64,000 nucleotides of DNA from an uncultured Hyphomonas sp. (lineage in GTDB: Bacteria > Pseudomonadota > Alphaproteobacteria > Caulobacterales > Hyphomonadaceae): contig NZ_OY776147.1 in assembly GCF_963675305.1 (NCBI RefSeq), positions 1,488,001 through 1,552,000 on the forward strand. Direction: 5' to 3'. Shown here in pieces: positions 1 through 8,650 of the stretch (position 1 is its first letter; each line of letters starts with the position of its first letter). The notes under the pieces were generated by a model. It made no database searches, had not been told where the DNA came from, and worked only from the letters and a program-made list of their open reading frames with translations. The position numbers and the translations under genes were made by a program.

Positions 1-240
1 GTCGTGGGGAACCATGCCAAATTGTCCGGTCTCAACATGGTGGGCCTGAAGCGGCGCGGTTTTGACAAAGAGCAATTGATGCAGATCCGCAGCGCGTACA
101 AGGCCGTGTTCTTTGGAGATGGTCTGTTCAGGGACCGTCTGGCGAAGGCGGCAGCCGATTTTGCGGACAAGCCTTTGGCAATGGAACTTATTTCGTTCAT
201 TCAGGCCGGTGGAGACCGGCCAATCTGCAAGCCGGCCTGA
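1..240 (+). CDS. lpxA: UDP-N-acetylglucosamine acyltransferase LpxA, C-terminal part (cut by window start)
   Basis: The frame is open from the first base, so this is the 3' end of a gene that begins outside the window. About 79 residues remain. They begin GNHAKLSGLN and include GLKRRGF, which is the junction between the left-handed beta-helix and the C-terminal helical domain of LpxA, followed by the helical tail. LpxA performs the first step of lipid A synthesis, 3-O-acylation of UDP-GlcNAc from acyl-ACP in the cytoplasm. Its stop lies 4 nt before lpxI and then lpxB overlaps, so this is the usual lipid A operon. The catalytic His is outside the window. Confidence 0.93.
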   Translation, partial: VVGNHAKLSGLNMVGLKRRGFDKEQLMQIRSAYKAVFFGDGLFRDRLAKAAADFADKPLAMELISFIQAGGDRPICKPA

Positions 241-244
241 GCCC

Positions 245-1090
245 ATGACAGCGCCTCTGGGTTTGATTGCAGGGCTGGGAGAACTCCCTGTCGCTATTGC
301 AAGCAATGCCGTGGCCAGCGGGCAGGGCGTGTATGTGTTGCGACTCAAGGGATTTGAGGAGCCGGCGCTTGCCGAATATCCGGGAGACGTCGTCGGACTC
401 GGGGAAATCGGGGGTGTCATCGATCGCCTGAAATCTGCTGGCTGCAAGGACGTGGTTTTCGCAGGCATTGTGAAGCGTCCTAACTTCAAGGATCTGAAGC
501 TCGACATGCGGGGCGCCATGCTGTTGCCCAAAGTCGTATCAGAGGCCCGCAAAGGCGATGATGCCTTGTTGAAAGTCCTGGTTGCCGAATTCGAGAAGCA
601 CGGCTTCAACGTGATCGGAAGCGAGGAAGCGAACAAGACTCTGCTGGCGCCGGCTGGATTGATTGCCGGTCCTTCTCCGACCGACGCAAACATGGCCGAT
701 ATACGCCATGCCGCAAAAGTGGCTGCCGCGACGGGGGCTCTGGACATTGGACAGGGCTGTGTTGTCTGCGATGGCCTGGTCCTGGCTGTGGAAGCTCAGG
801 AAGGCACGGATGAAATGCTCCGGCGTTGCGCCGCCCTGCCTGAGGCTATCCGGGGAAGGTCCGGTGCCCGGCGCGGAGTGCTCGCCAAACGGCCAAAGCC
901 GGAGCAGGAGCGCCGGATTGACCTTCCCACAACTGGCGTGTCGACAGTGGAATTGGTCGCAGCAGCAGGGCTGGCTGGACTTGCCGTTGAAGCAGGTGGT
1001 GCCTTGCTGCTCCGCCGTTCTGAAATGGAAGCGGCGGCAGGCCGGCTTGGTGTCTTCATTTATGGATTTGCGCCGGACACGGCTTCATGA
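245..1090 (+). CDS. lpxI: UDP-2,3-diacylglucosamine pyrophosphatase LpxI (DUF1009)
   Basis: A 281-residue protein beginning MTAPLGLIAGLGELP. It matches the LpxI family, with an N-terminal glycine-rich domain (GLIAGLGELP) and a C-terminal domain with the conserved DIGQGCVV segment. LpxI hydrolyses UDP-2,3-diacyl-GlcN to lipid X and is the alphaproteobacterial replacement for LpxH. It sits between lpxA and lpxB, which is where that reaction belongs in the pathway. The ATG at 245 was chosen because it lies just after the lpxA stop and matches the family N-terminus; the frame is open further upstream but would overlap lpxA. Its stop overlaps the lpxB start as ATGA, so translational coupling is likely. 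Confidence 0.92.
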   Translation: MTAPLGLIAGLGELPVAIASNAVASGQGVYVLRLKGFEEPALAEYPGDVVGLGEIGGVIDRLKSAGCKDVVFAGIVKRPNFKDLKLDMRGAMLLPKVVSEARKGDDALLKVLVAEFEKHGFNVIGSEEANKTLLAPAGLIAGPSPTDANMADIRHAAKVAAATGALDIGQGCVVCDGLVLAVEAQEGTDEMLRRCAALPEAIRGRSGARRGVLAKRPKPEQERRIDLPTTGVSTVELVAAAGLAGLAVEAGGALLLRRSEMEAAAGRLGVFIYGFAPDTAS

Positions 1091-2265
1091 GCGGCCTGCG
1101 CATCTTCATGGTTGCCGGCGAGGCCTCGGGGGACCTCCTTGCCAGGGAAGTCGTAGAGGCGATCCGTGAGAAGACGAATAGTGTGGAGTTCGCCGGGATC
1201 GGCGGGCAGGAACTGGCATCGGTAGGTATCAATTCCCCATTCGATATTTCACCTCTGTCTGTTCTGGGTTTTGCCGAGGGGATCCGTGCTTACGGCACCG
1301 TGGTGAAGTTGGCAGATGCGGCGGCAGACGCAATTATCGCATTTGGGCCGGACGCAGTCGTGCTCGTGGACTCCTGGGGGTTCATGCTTCGCGTGGCCCA
1401 GCGGGTGAGGGCTAGGGCGCCGGAAATCAAGCTGATCAAGCTGATCGGACCTCAGGTCTGGGCGACGCGGCCCGGACGCGCCAAAACATTGGCCGCAACG
1501 GTGGACCACTTGCTCTGCATGCACGATATGGAACCGCCTTATTATGCGCCGTTTGGCTTGCCGACGACGGTGATCGGCAATCCGGCGCTTTCGCGAAACA
1601 GGCCCGGAGATGGGGCCAGGTTTCGGGCAGCAAGAGGTATTGGACCGGACGACCAAATCTGCCTGGTCCTGCCCGGTAGCCGTAGAAGCGAACTGGTAAA
1701 AGTCGCACCGGCCCTGCTAGAGGCCGCCAAGCAGGTTGCCAAGGAAAAGCCTGGCGTTCGGGTGGTCGTGTCGCCGGCAGGAAACATGGCCGATACTTTT
1801 GATCAGGCTTTTCCGGATGTCTCTGGCTGGGCTGAAGTTCTGCATGCGCCAGAAGAGCGCTACGATGCGATGGCGGCAGCCGATGTCGCGCTCGCATGTT
1901 CCGGCACGGTGACCAGTGAGCTTGCCATGCAGGGGACTCCCATGATTGTCGCCTACAGAACCGGCTGGCTGACATGGGCGCTGGCGCGAGGACTTCTGTA
2001 CAAGAAGCATCATATCACGCTGCTGAATATTGTGTCCGACGATCAGGAGATTGTTCCTGAATATGTCCAGACTCAGCAGAAACCCGAATTGATCGCGGGG
2101 AAAGCCATTGAATGGCTGAGCAATCCACAAAAGCTGGAGCGACAGAAAGAGGCCCAGCGGAAGGCTTTGAGCCGGATGCAGGGCAAAGGACATTCCTCTG
2201 CCGAGATATCTGCCGATGCGATTCTGTCAGTTGCGCGCGGGCAGGCTGTGCTCCCGCAGGAATGA
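1087..2265 (+). CDS. lpxB: lipid-A-disaccharide synthase LpxB
   Basis: 392 residues, the usual LpxB length. The N-terminus carries MVAGEASGDLLA, the family signature, and later segments include FAGIGGQ, IGPQVWATRPGRAK, VLPGSRRSE and ACSGTVTSELA, all typical of this GT-B glycosyltransferase. It joins lipid X to UDP-2,3-diacyl-GlcN to make the disaccharide core at the inner membrane. It follows lpxI with a 4-nt overlap. Its last 39 nt overlap the 3' end of the convergent FAD oxidoreductase gene, so no terminator fits between them. Confidence 0.95.
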   Translation: MSGLRIFMVAGEASGDLLAREVVEAIREKTNSVEFAGIGGQELASVGINSPFDISPLSVLGFAEGIRAYGTVVKLADAAADAIIAFGPDAVVLVDSWGFMLRVAQRVRARAPEIKLIKLIGPQVWATRPGRAKTLAATVDHLLCMHDMEPPYYAPFGLPTTVIGNPALSRNRPGDGARFRAARGIGPDDQICLVLPGSRRSELVKVAPALLEAAKQVAKEKPGVRVVVSPAGNMADTFDQAFPDVSGWAEVLHAPEERYDAMAAADVALACSGTVTSELAMQGTPMIVAYRTGWLTWALARGLLYKKHHITLLNIVSDDQEIVPEYVQTQQKPELIAGKAIEWLSNPQKLERQKEAQRKALSRMQGKGHSSAEISADAILSVARGQAVLPQE

Positions 2266-3372
2266 GAAATCGATCGCTTTTTTTAGTTTCCAGACCCAGC
2301 CGCCCTCGACTGTAATACCGAACTTTTCGGCAATGGCTTTCTTTTCGCCAAGACTGACCAGTTTCAGGTAATCAGATTGCGGATCGAACCGGGTCAGCGG
2401 CAGGTCCTGTGACCAACGCCGGATGTTTTCCGCGATGACCGGCCCGGCCCGGACAGCGAACACACCAGCGGGTTCCAAAGGATCTGCCGTGAAGTAACTT
2501 GTGTCCCCTGCGGCCCAGACATTCGGGTGGCTCGTGGAGCGCAGGCATGGATCAACATCAATACGCCCCTGAGTGGTCGCCAGCGCAGACTCGCCGATCC
2601 AGCCATGCGGCGCGGAACCGGCGCAATTGACGACCAAAGCGCTTTTTAGTGTCTCACCGGTTGAGAGGCTCACACTGCCGGCATCAACGGATTGAACGTG
2701 TGCATGCAGACAGAGTGTGATGTTGGCCCGGTCGAGCGCGCGCTTTAGCTTGCGACGGAGCGTTGGCGAATTGCTGGAGGCGATTGAACTGCCGGCATCG
2801 ACGAGATGAACCCTGGCGTCCGGAAAGCCTTCTTCTTCCAGGCGGAACTTTATCGCCAGCGCGACCTCGATACCTGCCAGACCCGCGCCTATCACGACAA
2901 TGGATGGCGGAGTGTCAGCGCCCCCGATCTTGTCGATGGTTGCTCGCCATTTCAGCAGGAATGGTTCGATCGGCCGGATCGGAACAAGTCTGTCGTCGCT
3001 CCCGGCGATTTCCAGCCGCCGGATGCCAGAGCCGACATCAAGGCTCGCCAGATCGAATGAAAGCGTGTTTCCAGATGCGAGATGCACGGTGTTCGCGCCC
3101 GCGTCGATTGAGGTGATACTGTCCTGGACGAATGACACACCCGCAGCTGCACATAGCGGCTCCAGAGGCACGCCAATGGCATCGGCCGTCCAATGGCCGG
3201 CGATGACGCCAGGAAGAGCTCCGCTGTAGAGATTATGCGTAGATGGCGCCACGAGCGTCAGTGTGACGCCAGGTGCCGGAGGCTTCTTCGCAAGGTGGCG
3301 CAATGCGACGGCATGCGCGTGCCCGCCGCCGGCGAGCAGGACGTGGCGAGACCGCCCCGTCAGCGCGCCCAC
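2227..3372 (-). CDS. FAD-dependent pyridine nucleotide-disulfide oxidoreductase (SelD-associated NDH-II-like family)
   Basis: 381 residues. An N-terminal FAD-binding motif LLAGGGHAHAVALR (about residues 13-26) has the GGGHAH form typical of the family that in other organisms is fused to or adjacent to selenophosphate synthetase SelD. A second Rossmann motif, VVIGAGLAGIEVALA, lies near residue 155, and a C-terminal FAD motif WAAGDTSYF lies near 290. The likely role is a cytoplasmic or membrane-associated NAD(P)H:quinone-type oxidoreductase, substrate unknown. No selD is seen in the window. The start overlaps the end of rlmJ by 13 nt, so the two are probably cotranscribed. Confidence 0.75.
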   Translation of the reverse strand: MGALTGRSRHVLLAGGGHAHAVALRHLAKKPPAPGVTLTLVAPSTHNLYSGALPGVIAGHWTADAIGVPLEPLCAAAGVSFVQDSITSIDAGANTVHLASGNTLSFDLASLDVGSGIRRLEIAGSDDRLVPIRPIEPFLLKWRATIDKIGGADTPPSIVVIGAGLAGIEVALAIKFRLEEEGFPDARVHLVDAGSSIASSNSPTLRRKLKRALDRANITLCLHAHVQSVDAGSVSLSTGETLKSALVVNCAGSAPHGWIGESALATTQGRIDVDPCLRSTSHPNVWAAGDTSYFTADPLEPAGVFAVRAGPVIAENIRRWSQDLPLTRFDPQSDYLKLVSLGEKKAIAEKFGITVEGGWVWKLKKAIDFSFLREHSLPARN

Positions 3373-4142
3373 CAGGATTGCAGGGCGCTGGCGATGTTCA
3401 GCGATGCCTCACGCGCAGCAGCGGGCGCGCGGTAGGCGACAATGGCTGAGCCTTCCAGGGCGCCTTCATCCAGCGGGTCCATCGGCCAGCGGGCGCCGGC
3501 CACGAAACAGTCATCCAGCTCGGTGAGGTATTCGCCGAACTCGATTTCCCGTCCGTCCTTGAAGAGCGGCAGCCACAGGATCAGCGTGCCTTTCGGCCAC
3601 CTTTTGAGCGCCTTCGGGGTCCAGAGGGCGAGGGCATCAATATCGCGGCTGGTTTCGTAGCTCGGGTCAACGAAGCAGATCATCCGCTCGCTGCTGCGTG
3701 GCGCGAGTTTCAGTGCACCGGAATACCCGTCGGCGTGTTTCACCTGAAGGCGCTGGTCTGTGCCGAGGGCTTTGACGAGTTCCTTGTATTCCGTTGGATG
3801 TTTTTCAAAGAAAATCATGCGGGACGAGGAAGGAAGCAATTGCTGTGCGAGGGCGGGCGACCCCGGATAGTCGCTTCTGCCGCGCTGTTTTACCAGGTCC
3901 AGCCAGGGGCGCAGCGGCTTTGGGGCGCCGTCTTCCAGCAGGGACAGAACGCCATCCTGGGCTTCTCCGCCTTTTGTAGATTGCGCGCCGTCAAGGTCAT
4001 ATCGTCCGCGTCCGGAGTGTGTCTCGACGTAGAGCGCACTCGGGGATTCTTTTGCTACGGCACTGAGGATCGCGTGCAGGACTGAATGCTTCAGGACGTC
4101 AGCCCGATTGCCCGCATGAAATCCGTGCTGGTAGGAAAGCAT
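3360..4142 (-). CDS. rlmJ: 23S rRNA (adenine(2030)-N6)-methyltransferase RlmJ
   Basis: 260 residues beginning MLSYQHGFHAGNRADVLKHS, the characteristic RlmJ N-terminus. It is followed by a SAM-binding THSGRGRYDL segment (residues 41-50) and the catalytic region FVDPSYE (158-164). RlmJ methylates A2030 of 23S rRNA. The catalytic tetrapeptide is DPSY (D159-Y162) rather than the textbook DPPY of N6-adenine methyltransferases. The rest of the family signature is intact, so I call it functional with that caveat. It is the first gene of a two-gene leftward unit with the FAD oxidoreductase. Confidence 0.9.
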   Translation of the reverse strand: MLSYQHGFHAGNRADVLKHSVLHAILSAVAKESPSALYVETHSGRGRYDLDGAQSTKGGEAQDGVLSLLEDGAPKPLRPWLDLVKQRGRSDYPGSPALAQQLLPSSSRMIFFEKHPTEYKELVKALGTDQRLQVKHADGYSGALKLAPRSSERMICFVDPSYETSRDIDALALWTPKALKRWPKGTLILWLPLFKDGREIEFGEYLTELDDCFVAGARWPMDPLDEGALEGSAIVAYRAPAAAREASLNIASALQSWWAR

Positions 4143-4202
4143 GCGCCAGGCCCCGTTGGAAAAGGTGCCACCCGCCGGATAGTACCGGCGGGTGGCAGAT
4201 GA

Positions 4203-5951
4203 TTATTCGTTTCCGAGGCTGGCCTTGCGAGCCGCTTCGAATTCGTTGCCTTCATACCAGGTCGGCCATTTGTCGGACTGCGCAATCGCTTTGCCGACTT
4301 CGAAGAGTGCGGTCACATCTTCTTCATTGCCCGAGAGGTCCCAGTCGTCCGAATACTCGTCCATCGGTTTGTGATAGCGCTGTTCGTTATAGGCCTGCGC
4401 GATGGCTTTGCCGGCCGCGATGCCGCCGTCCAGCTTGTCTTCGCCGCCATCCGCATAAAGCATCGGAACGCCGCGTTTTGCCAGCGAGATATGGTCCGAA
4501 CGATAGAACGATCCGGCTTCCGGTTTCGGATCCGGTTTCACGACGCGATCCTGCGTTTCGAGATAATCGATCAGCATGTCTTCAAGTTCGGACGCGCCAT
4601 AGCCGACAACGACCATGTCATGTGTCCGGCCAACAGGCAGGGAGCCGTCCATGTTGATACCGGCGACGATCTTGTTCAGCGGTACGGTCGGGTGCTGGGC
4701 GAAATACTCAGAGCCGAGCAGTCCCGATTCTTCCAGAGTCACAGACAGGAACATCACGGAACGGTCGAGCGGCTGTGCGGCCATGGCCTCTGCGATTTCC
4801 AGAAGCGCCGCAGCGCCCGTTGCGTTGTCCACGGCGCCGTTGAAGATCTGGTCCTGATAGAAGTCTTCGCCCGGCGCGCCGGTTTTCTCTCCGGACTTCT
4901 TGCCAAGGTGGTCCCAGTGAGCGGTGTAAAGAACATACTCATCCGGTGTGGTCTGACCCGGAAGGATGCCGATCACATTGTGGCTGGTCAGCGGTTCGAT
5001 TTTCTGGGTGATCGCACCTTCGGCCTTGAGGCCGGTAAGGGGCACTGGTTTGAAGCCACGCTCCTTGGCGGCGTCTTTCAGCGTCTCATAATCGAGACCG
5101 GCAGCCTTGAAGAGCTCTTCCGCCTTGTCGCGGGTGATCCAGGCTTCCATCGTGGTACGGTCTTCGCCGCCATTGGCGCGGACGAGGTCAGACTGTGCGC
5201 CAGACCAGGAGTTCGCCACCACGTCCCAGCCATACGCAGCAGGCGCTGTCTCGTGGACAACGATCGCCGCCGCGGCGTGCTGGCGGGCAGCTTCCTCATA
5301 CTTGTAGGTCCAGCGGCCATAATAGGTCATGGCCTTGCCTTTGAAGAGGTCCGGGTCCTGCGTGGCAAATCCCGGGTCGTTCACAAGGATGATCACCGTT
5401 TTGCCGGTGAAGTCCTGATCGTCATAGTCGTTCCAGTCATACTCGGGAGCGACGGCGCCGTAGCCGACAAACACGACGTCGCTCGGATCGAAGGAAAGTT
5501 CGGTCGCATTCTGGCGCTTGGTCCAGATTACGGCATCGTCTTTCAGTTTGGTCGGGATTTCCGTTCCGTCTTCGGAGGTGAAGCTCAGATAGGATGTGGA
5601 AGGATCGATGGTCTGGTTCACCATCTTCACTTCCTGAAGGTATGTGCCGTTGTCGCCGCCCGGCTCAAGACCGATACGGTTCATTTCGGCGGCGATCCAG
5701 TCTGCCGCGGCTTCCCCTGTCGGCGTTCCGGGTCCGCGGCCTTCAAACGTATCGTCAGCCAGCGTCTTGATGCGAACCGCCAGGTCGTCGGCGGTGATGT
5801 CCGCGACGGTGCCTTCCGGAAGCGGCATCAGCAGCTCCGGCGCAGCTGCGGCTTCGTTCGTTTCTGTCTCGGGGGCGGTGTCGACCGTGGCGGCTTTCTC
5901 TCCACAGGCGGTCAACGCCAGCAGGGAGGCTGCCAGGAACAGCTTCTTCAT
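4203..5951 (-). CDS. M28 family zinc metallopeptidase, predicted lipoprotein
   Basis: 582 residues from the ATG at 5951, which has GGAG about 9 nt upstream. The N-terminus MKKLFLAASLLALTAC is a lipoprotein signal with lipobox LTAC (Cys16), so the enzyme is probably membrane-anchored in the periplasm. A PA-like inserted region lies mid-protein (around HAAAAIVVHE). The M28 zinc site is visible as TAHWDHLG, DNATGAAALLE, LEESGLLGSEYF and YRSDHISLAKRG, giving the His/Asp/Glu/Asp/His set. The expected role is an aminopeptidase or glutamate carboxypeptidase-like exopeptidase; the substrate cannot be read from sequence. Confidence 0.88.
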   Translation of the reverse strand: MKKLFLAASLLALTACGEKAATVDTAPETETNEAAAAPELLMPLPEGTVADITADDLAVRIKTLADDTFEGRGPGTPTGEAAADWIAAEMNRIGLEPGGDNGTYLQEVKMVNQTIDPSTSYLSFTSEDGTEIPTKLKDDAVIWTKRQNATELSFDPSDVVFVGYGAVAPEYDWNDYDDQDFTGKTVIILVNDPGFATQDPDLFKGKAMTYYGRWTYKYEEAARQHAAAAIVVHETAPAAYGWDVVANSWSGAQSDLVRANGGEDRTTMEAWITRDKAEELFKAAGLDYETLKDAAKERGFKPVPLTGLKAEGAITQKIEPLTSHNVIGILPGQTTPDEYVLYTAHWDHLGKKSGEKTGAPGEDFYQDQIFNGAVDNATGAAALLEIAEAMAAQPLDRSVMFLSVTLEESGLLGSEYFAQHPTVPLNKIVAGINMDGSLPVGRTHDMVVVGYGASELEDMLIDYLETQDRVVKPDPKPEAGSFYRSDHISLAKRGVPMLYADGGEDKLDGGIAAGKAIAQAYNEQRYHKPMDEYSDDWDLSGNEEDVTALFEVGKAIAQSDKWPTWYEGNEFEAARKASLGNE

Positions 5952-6019
5952 GAGATTCTCCGTAACAATCCTGTTAGGAGGGGTTTTGCACGGGGCCGGG
6001 CGGTGAGCAAGCTTGTGCC

Positions 6020-6916
6020 TCAGGGAAGGGGAATCCATTCCTTCGTATCGCCGGGAACTGTCGGAAACCGGTCAGATCCGCCTGACCCGGCCGAATGTTC
6101 CCAGTCTTTTTTCGCCTGATCTATGAGGGATTGGTCGCTGGCGACGAAGTTCCATTCGATCTTGCGGGGGCCATCCATGGCTGCCCCGCCGCAAATCACG
6201 CCTTTCGTGCCTGGTTCAAAGCGGACGGCGACATCGGCGCCCGGAGCCAGTACCAGCATCTGGCCCTCGTCGAAGACTTCCCCTTCGATTTCGGCTTTCC
6301 CGCTGACGAGGTAGATCGCCCGTTCCTCGGCGAGCGCATGAGGCAGGATCAGGTTTGCACCATCGTCCGCTTCAAATGCGACATAGAGGATGGGCCAGGG
6401 AAAGCTGACAGGCGAAACCGTCCCGAAGGCCTCTCCCGCCAGAACCCTCATGCGTGCGCCCCGGTGATCGAATTCGGGCAAGGTATCGGCCGGGTGATGG
6501 TCGAAAGCCGGTGGAATGTTCTCATGAGTTTTGGGCAGGGCGACCCAGGTCTGCAGGCCGTGCATTTTCTGGCCGGATTCACGTTCCGGCGCTGGCGTCC
6601 GCTCGGAATGGACGATGCCGTGCCCGGCCGTCATCCAGTTCACGGCGCCCGGGCGAATGACAATATCGGTGCCAAGGGAATCCCGATGTTCAATCGCGCC
6701 TTCGAACAGATAGGTGACGGTCGAAAGACCGATATGCGGATGTGGCCGGACGTCGAAGCCTTCGCCGGGGGCATATTCCACGGGGCCGAAATGGTCGAAA
6801 AAAACAAAGGGGCCAACCATCCGCTGAGCATGAAACGGCAGGACCCGGCGCACACGGAAACCGCCGCCCAGATCGCGGGCTCTGGGTTCAATTTTCCGCG
6901 AGATTTGTCCGTTCAT
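6020..6916 (-). CDS. pirin family protein (cupin)
   Basis: 298 residues from the ATG at 6916, preceded by AAGGAG with 7 nt spacing. The N-terminal cupin carries the pirin metal-site motifs RPHPHIGLSTVTY and HGIVHSE, with the His and Glu ligands in place. The second cupin is the usual C-terminal pirin domain (for example GKAEIEGEVFDEGQ). Bacterial pirins are Fe(II)-binding and some have quercetinase activity or modulate metabolic enzymes. The actual substrate here is unknown. It diverges from the UDG-family gene with only 47 nt between starts. Confidence 0.88.
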   Translation of the reverse strand: MNGQISRKIEPRARDLGGGFRVRRVLPFHAQRMVGPFVFFDHFGPVEYAPGEGFDVRPHPHIGLSTVTYLFEGAIEHRDSLGTDIVIRPGAVNWMTAGHGIVHSERTPAPERESGQKMHGLQTWVALPKTHENIPPAFDHHPADTLPEFDHRGARMRVLAGEAFGTVSPVSFPWPILYVAFEADDGANLILPHALAEERAIYLVSGKAEIEGEVFDEGQMLVLAPGADVAVRFEPGTKGVICGGAAMDGPRKIEWNFVASDQSLIDQAKKDWEHSAGSGGSDRFPTVPGDTKEWIPLP

Positions 6917-6963
6917 GCTGAATTCTCCTTTTCGGGGCCGCATTCCCCCTCAAATATGGCACC

Positions 6964-7560
6964 ATGAGCGATGATCTCCAGTCCCTGATAACGGAGATGC
7001 GCCAATGCCGTCTTTGCGAGGCGGATATGGAGCGCGCTCCCAATCCCGTTTTCCAATTGTCGGATACCGCCACAATTCTCGTTGCCGGGCAGGCGCCGGG
7101 TAATCTGGCAGACACAACCGGCACGCCGTTCAACGATCCCTCAGGGGATCGCCTGCGGGACTGGATGGGCGTTTCGCGCGATGAGTTCTATGACGTGTCG
7201 AAAATGGCCATCCTGCCGATGGGATTCTGCTTTCCCGGCTATGATGCAAAGGGCGGCGACCTGCCACCGATGAAACGCTGTGCCGAGGTCTGGCGCCATC
7301 GCGTGCTGGAGCAGATGCCTCAATTGGAGCTGATCCTGCTGATCGGAGGGTATGCCCAGCGATGGCATCTTGGGCGCAAAGCGGAAAAAACACTGACGGC
7401 GACTGTTGCGAACTGGAAAATGTACGCACGTGATCACATGTTCACTCTGCCGCACCCAAGCTGGAGGAATACGGCATGGCTGAAACGCAACCCATGGTTC
7501 GAGGCGGATGTCCTGCCCGAGCTGAGGCGCGCGGTTCGCTCCGCATTATCCGCCAGCTGA
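6964..7560 (+). CDS. uracil-DNA glycosylase family protein
   Basis: 198 residues with UDG-superfamily features. The water-activating and uracil-binding segment appears as GQAPGNLADTTGTPF, and the C-terminal motif appears as LPHPSWRN. The N-terminus has one CxxC pair (CRLC, Cys15 and Cys18) as in iron-sulfur UDGs of families 4/5. The other two cysteines of such a cluster are not in the usual arrangement, so an Fe-S cluster is uncertain. Likely a base-excision or related DNA-binding hydrolase in the cytoplasm. The following lipoprotein gene starts inside its 3' end, so the two may be coupled. Confidence 0.78.
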   Translation: MSDDLQSLITEMRQCRLCEADMERAPNPVFQLSDTATILVAGQAPGNLADTTGTPFNDPSGDRLRDWMGVSRDEFYDVSKMAILPMGFCFPGYDAKGGDLPPMKRCAEVWRHRVLEQMPQLELILLIGGYAQRWHLGRKAEKTLTATVANWKMYARDHMFTLPHPSWRNTAWLKRNPWFEADVLPELRRAVRSALSAS

Positions 7561-8537
7561 CTTTGTTTGCGATGCTGGCCGTCAGCGCCTGCGCAACGCC
7601 TTCAACTCAGGAACCGTTTCCCATGACGCAATCTGTGACGCCTGAATTCCTGCCGGATCAGAACATTTTCGTTTCCTATGATGGGGCCAGGCTTGGGCTG
7701 ACCTATTGGGAAGGGCAGGATGACGGGCCGGCGGCGGGGCATGTCGTTGTCGGCCTGCACGGTATGAACGATTACGCAAATGCGTTCCACATGGCGGCAC
7801 CTTACTGGGCCTCGAAGGGTGTCACCGTCTATGCCTATGACCAGCGTGGCTTCGGCCGCTCGCCTGGCAGGGGAATCTGGCCTGAAGAAGACCTGATGCG
7901 GGAGGACCTGCGAACCGCGGTCGACCTTGCACGGAAACGCCATCCCGACGCGCAGATCACGGTGGTGGGTATTTCCATGGGGGCAGCCGTCGCGATTTCA
8001 GCCTTCGGGTCCGAGCGTCCGCCGCGCGCGGACCAGTTCATTGCATCCGGGCCCGGCTTGCGGGGCTGGGGCGCGATGAACCTGACCTACCGGACCAGTC
8101 TCTGGCTGTCTGCGCATGTCCGGCCCAGCTGGGTCGTGGAGCCGCCCCGGCGGTTCGTCCGGATCGAGCCGTCGGACAATGTCGAGATGCTGCAGCGGAC
8201 ATGGTCGGACCCGCTGATGATGCCTTCCAACCGGATCGATCAGGTCTACGGGCTAGTCTCGCTGATGGAGCGGGCGCATGAGCGGGCGCCGAACCTGCCT
8301 CAGAGTCTGCCCACGCTGATGTCATACGGGGCAAATGACTATGTCGTGCCGAAAAGGGGCGTGCAGCGGACCGCCAGAGTGTTGCCGCCTTACGTCCGGA
8401 CGGTTTATTACGAGCAGGGCTATCACATGCTGCTGCGGGACCTGCAGGCACAGACCGTGCATGACGATTATCTGGCCTTTATGATGGATCCCGAGGGCGA
8501 ATTGCCCAGCCGGGCGCCGGAATGGCCTTTTCGCTAA
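7476..8537 (+). CDS. alpha/beta hydrolase lipoprotein (monoacylglycerol lipase/lysophospholipase-like)
   Basis: 353 residues. The ATG at 7476 is supported by GGAGG 8 nt upstream, although it lies 85 nt inside the preceding gene; an ATG at 7494 is possible but has no comparable ribosome site. An Arg-rich N-region leads to a hydrophobic stretch and lipobox VSAC (Cys39). The hydrolase core has YDQRGFGRSPGRG and the nucleophile elbow GISMGAA, with a late catalytic His in QGYHMLLRD. This fits the serine-hydrolase family of lysophospholipases and monoglyceride lipases, anchored in the envelope. The start far upstream of the signal peptide is unusual and worth protein-level proof. Confidence 0.8.
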   Translation: MAETQPMVRGGCPARAEARGSLRIIRQLTLFAMLAVSACATPSTQEPFPMTQSVTPEFLPDQNIFVSYDGARLGLTYWEGQDDGPAAGHVVVGLHGMNDYANAFHMAAPYWASKGVTVYAYDQRGFGRSPGRGIWPEEDLMREDLRTAVDLARKRHPDAQITVVGISMGAAVAISAFGSERPPRADQFIASGPGLRGWGAMNLTYRTSLWLSAHVRPSWVVEPPRRFVRIEPSDNVEMLQRTWSDPLMMPSNRIDQVYGLVSLMERAHERAPNLPQSLPTLMSYGANDYVVPKRGVQRTARVLPPYVRTVYYEQGYHMLLRDLQAQTVHDDYLAFMMDPEGELPSRAPEWPFR

Positions 8538-8597
8538 CGCTTTCCACAGCGCATCACCTCTTGCAGCACTGCCTGCGTGGACAAATATCAGTCATTC

Positions 8598-8611
8598 TGC
8601 CAGTTCTGGCA
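8598..8611. promoter_or_regulatory. 14-bp palindrome upstream of clpP
   Basis: TGCCAG-TT-CTGGCA is a perfect 6-bp inverted repeat centred 47 nt before the clpP start, in the only intergenic gap ahead of the clpP-clpX pair. It could be a transcription factor operator. I do not recognise the motif and it lacks a T-tract, so it is not a terminator. Confidence 0.35.
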
Positions 8612-8650
8612 AAGTAGAGATTCCTTTTTTCGACGCCCGAGGCCCGACTT

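Noticed and set aside
4371..6119. Long plus-strand open frame of 582 codons opposite the M28 peptidase gene
   Set aside because: It is the mirror of a well-supported minus-strand gene with signal peptide, lipobox and zinc site. The translation has no family resemblance and comes from high-GC codon bias.
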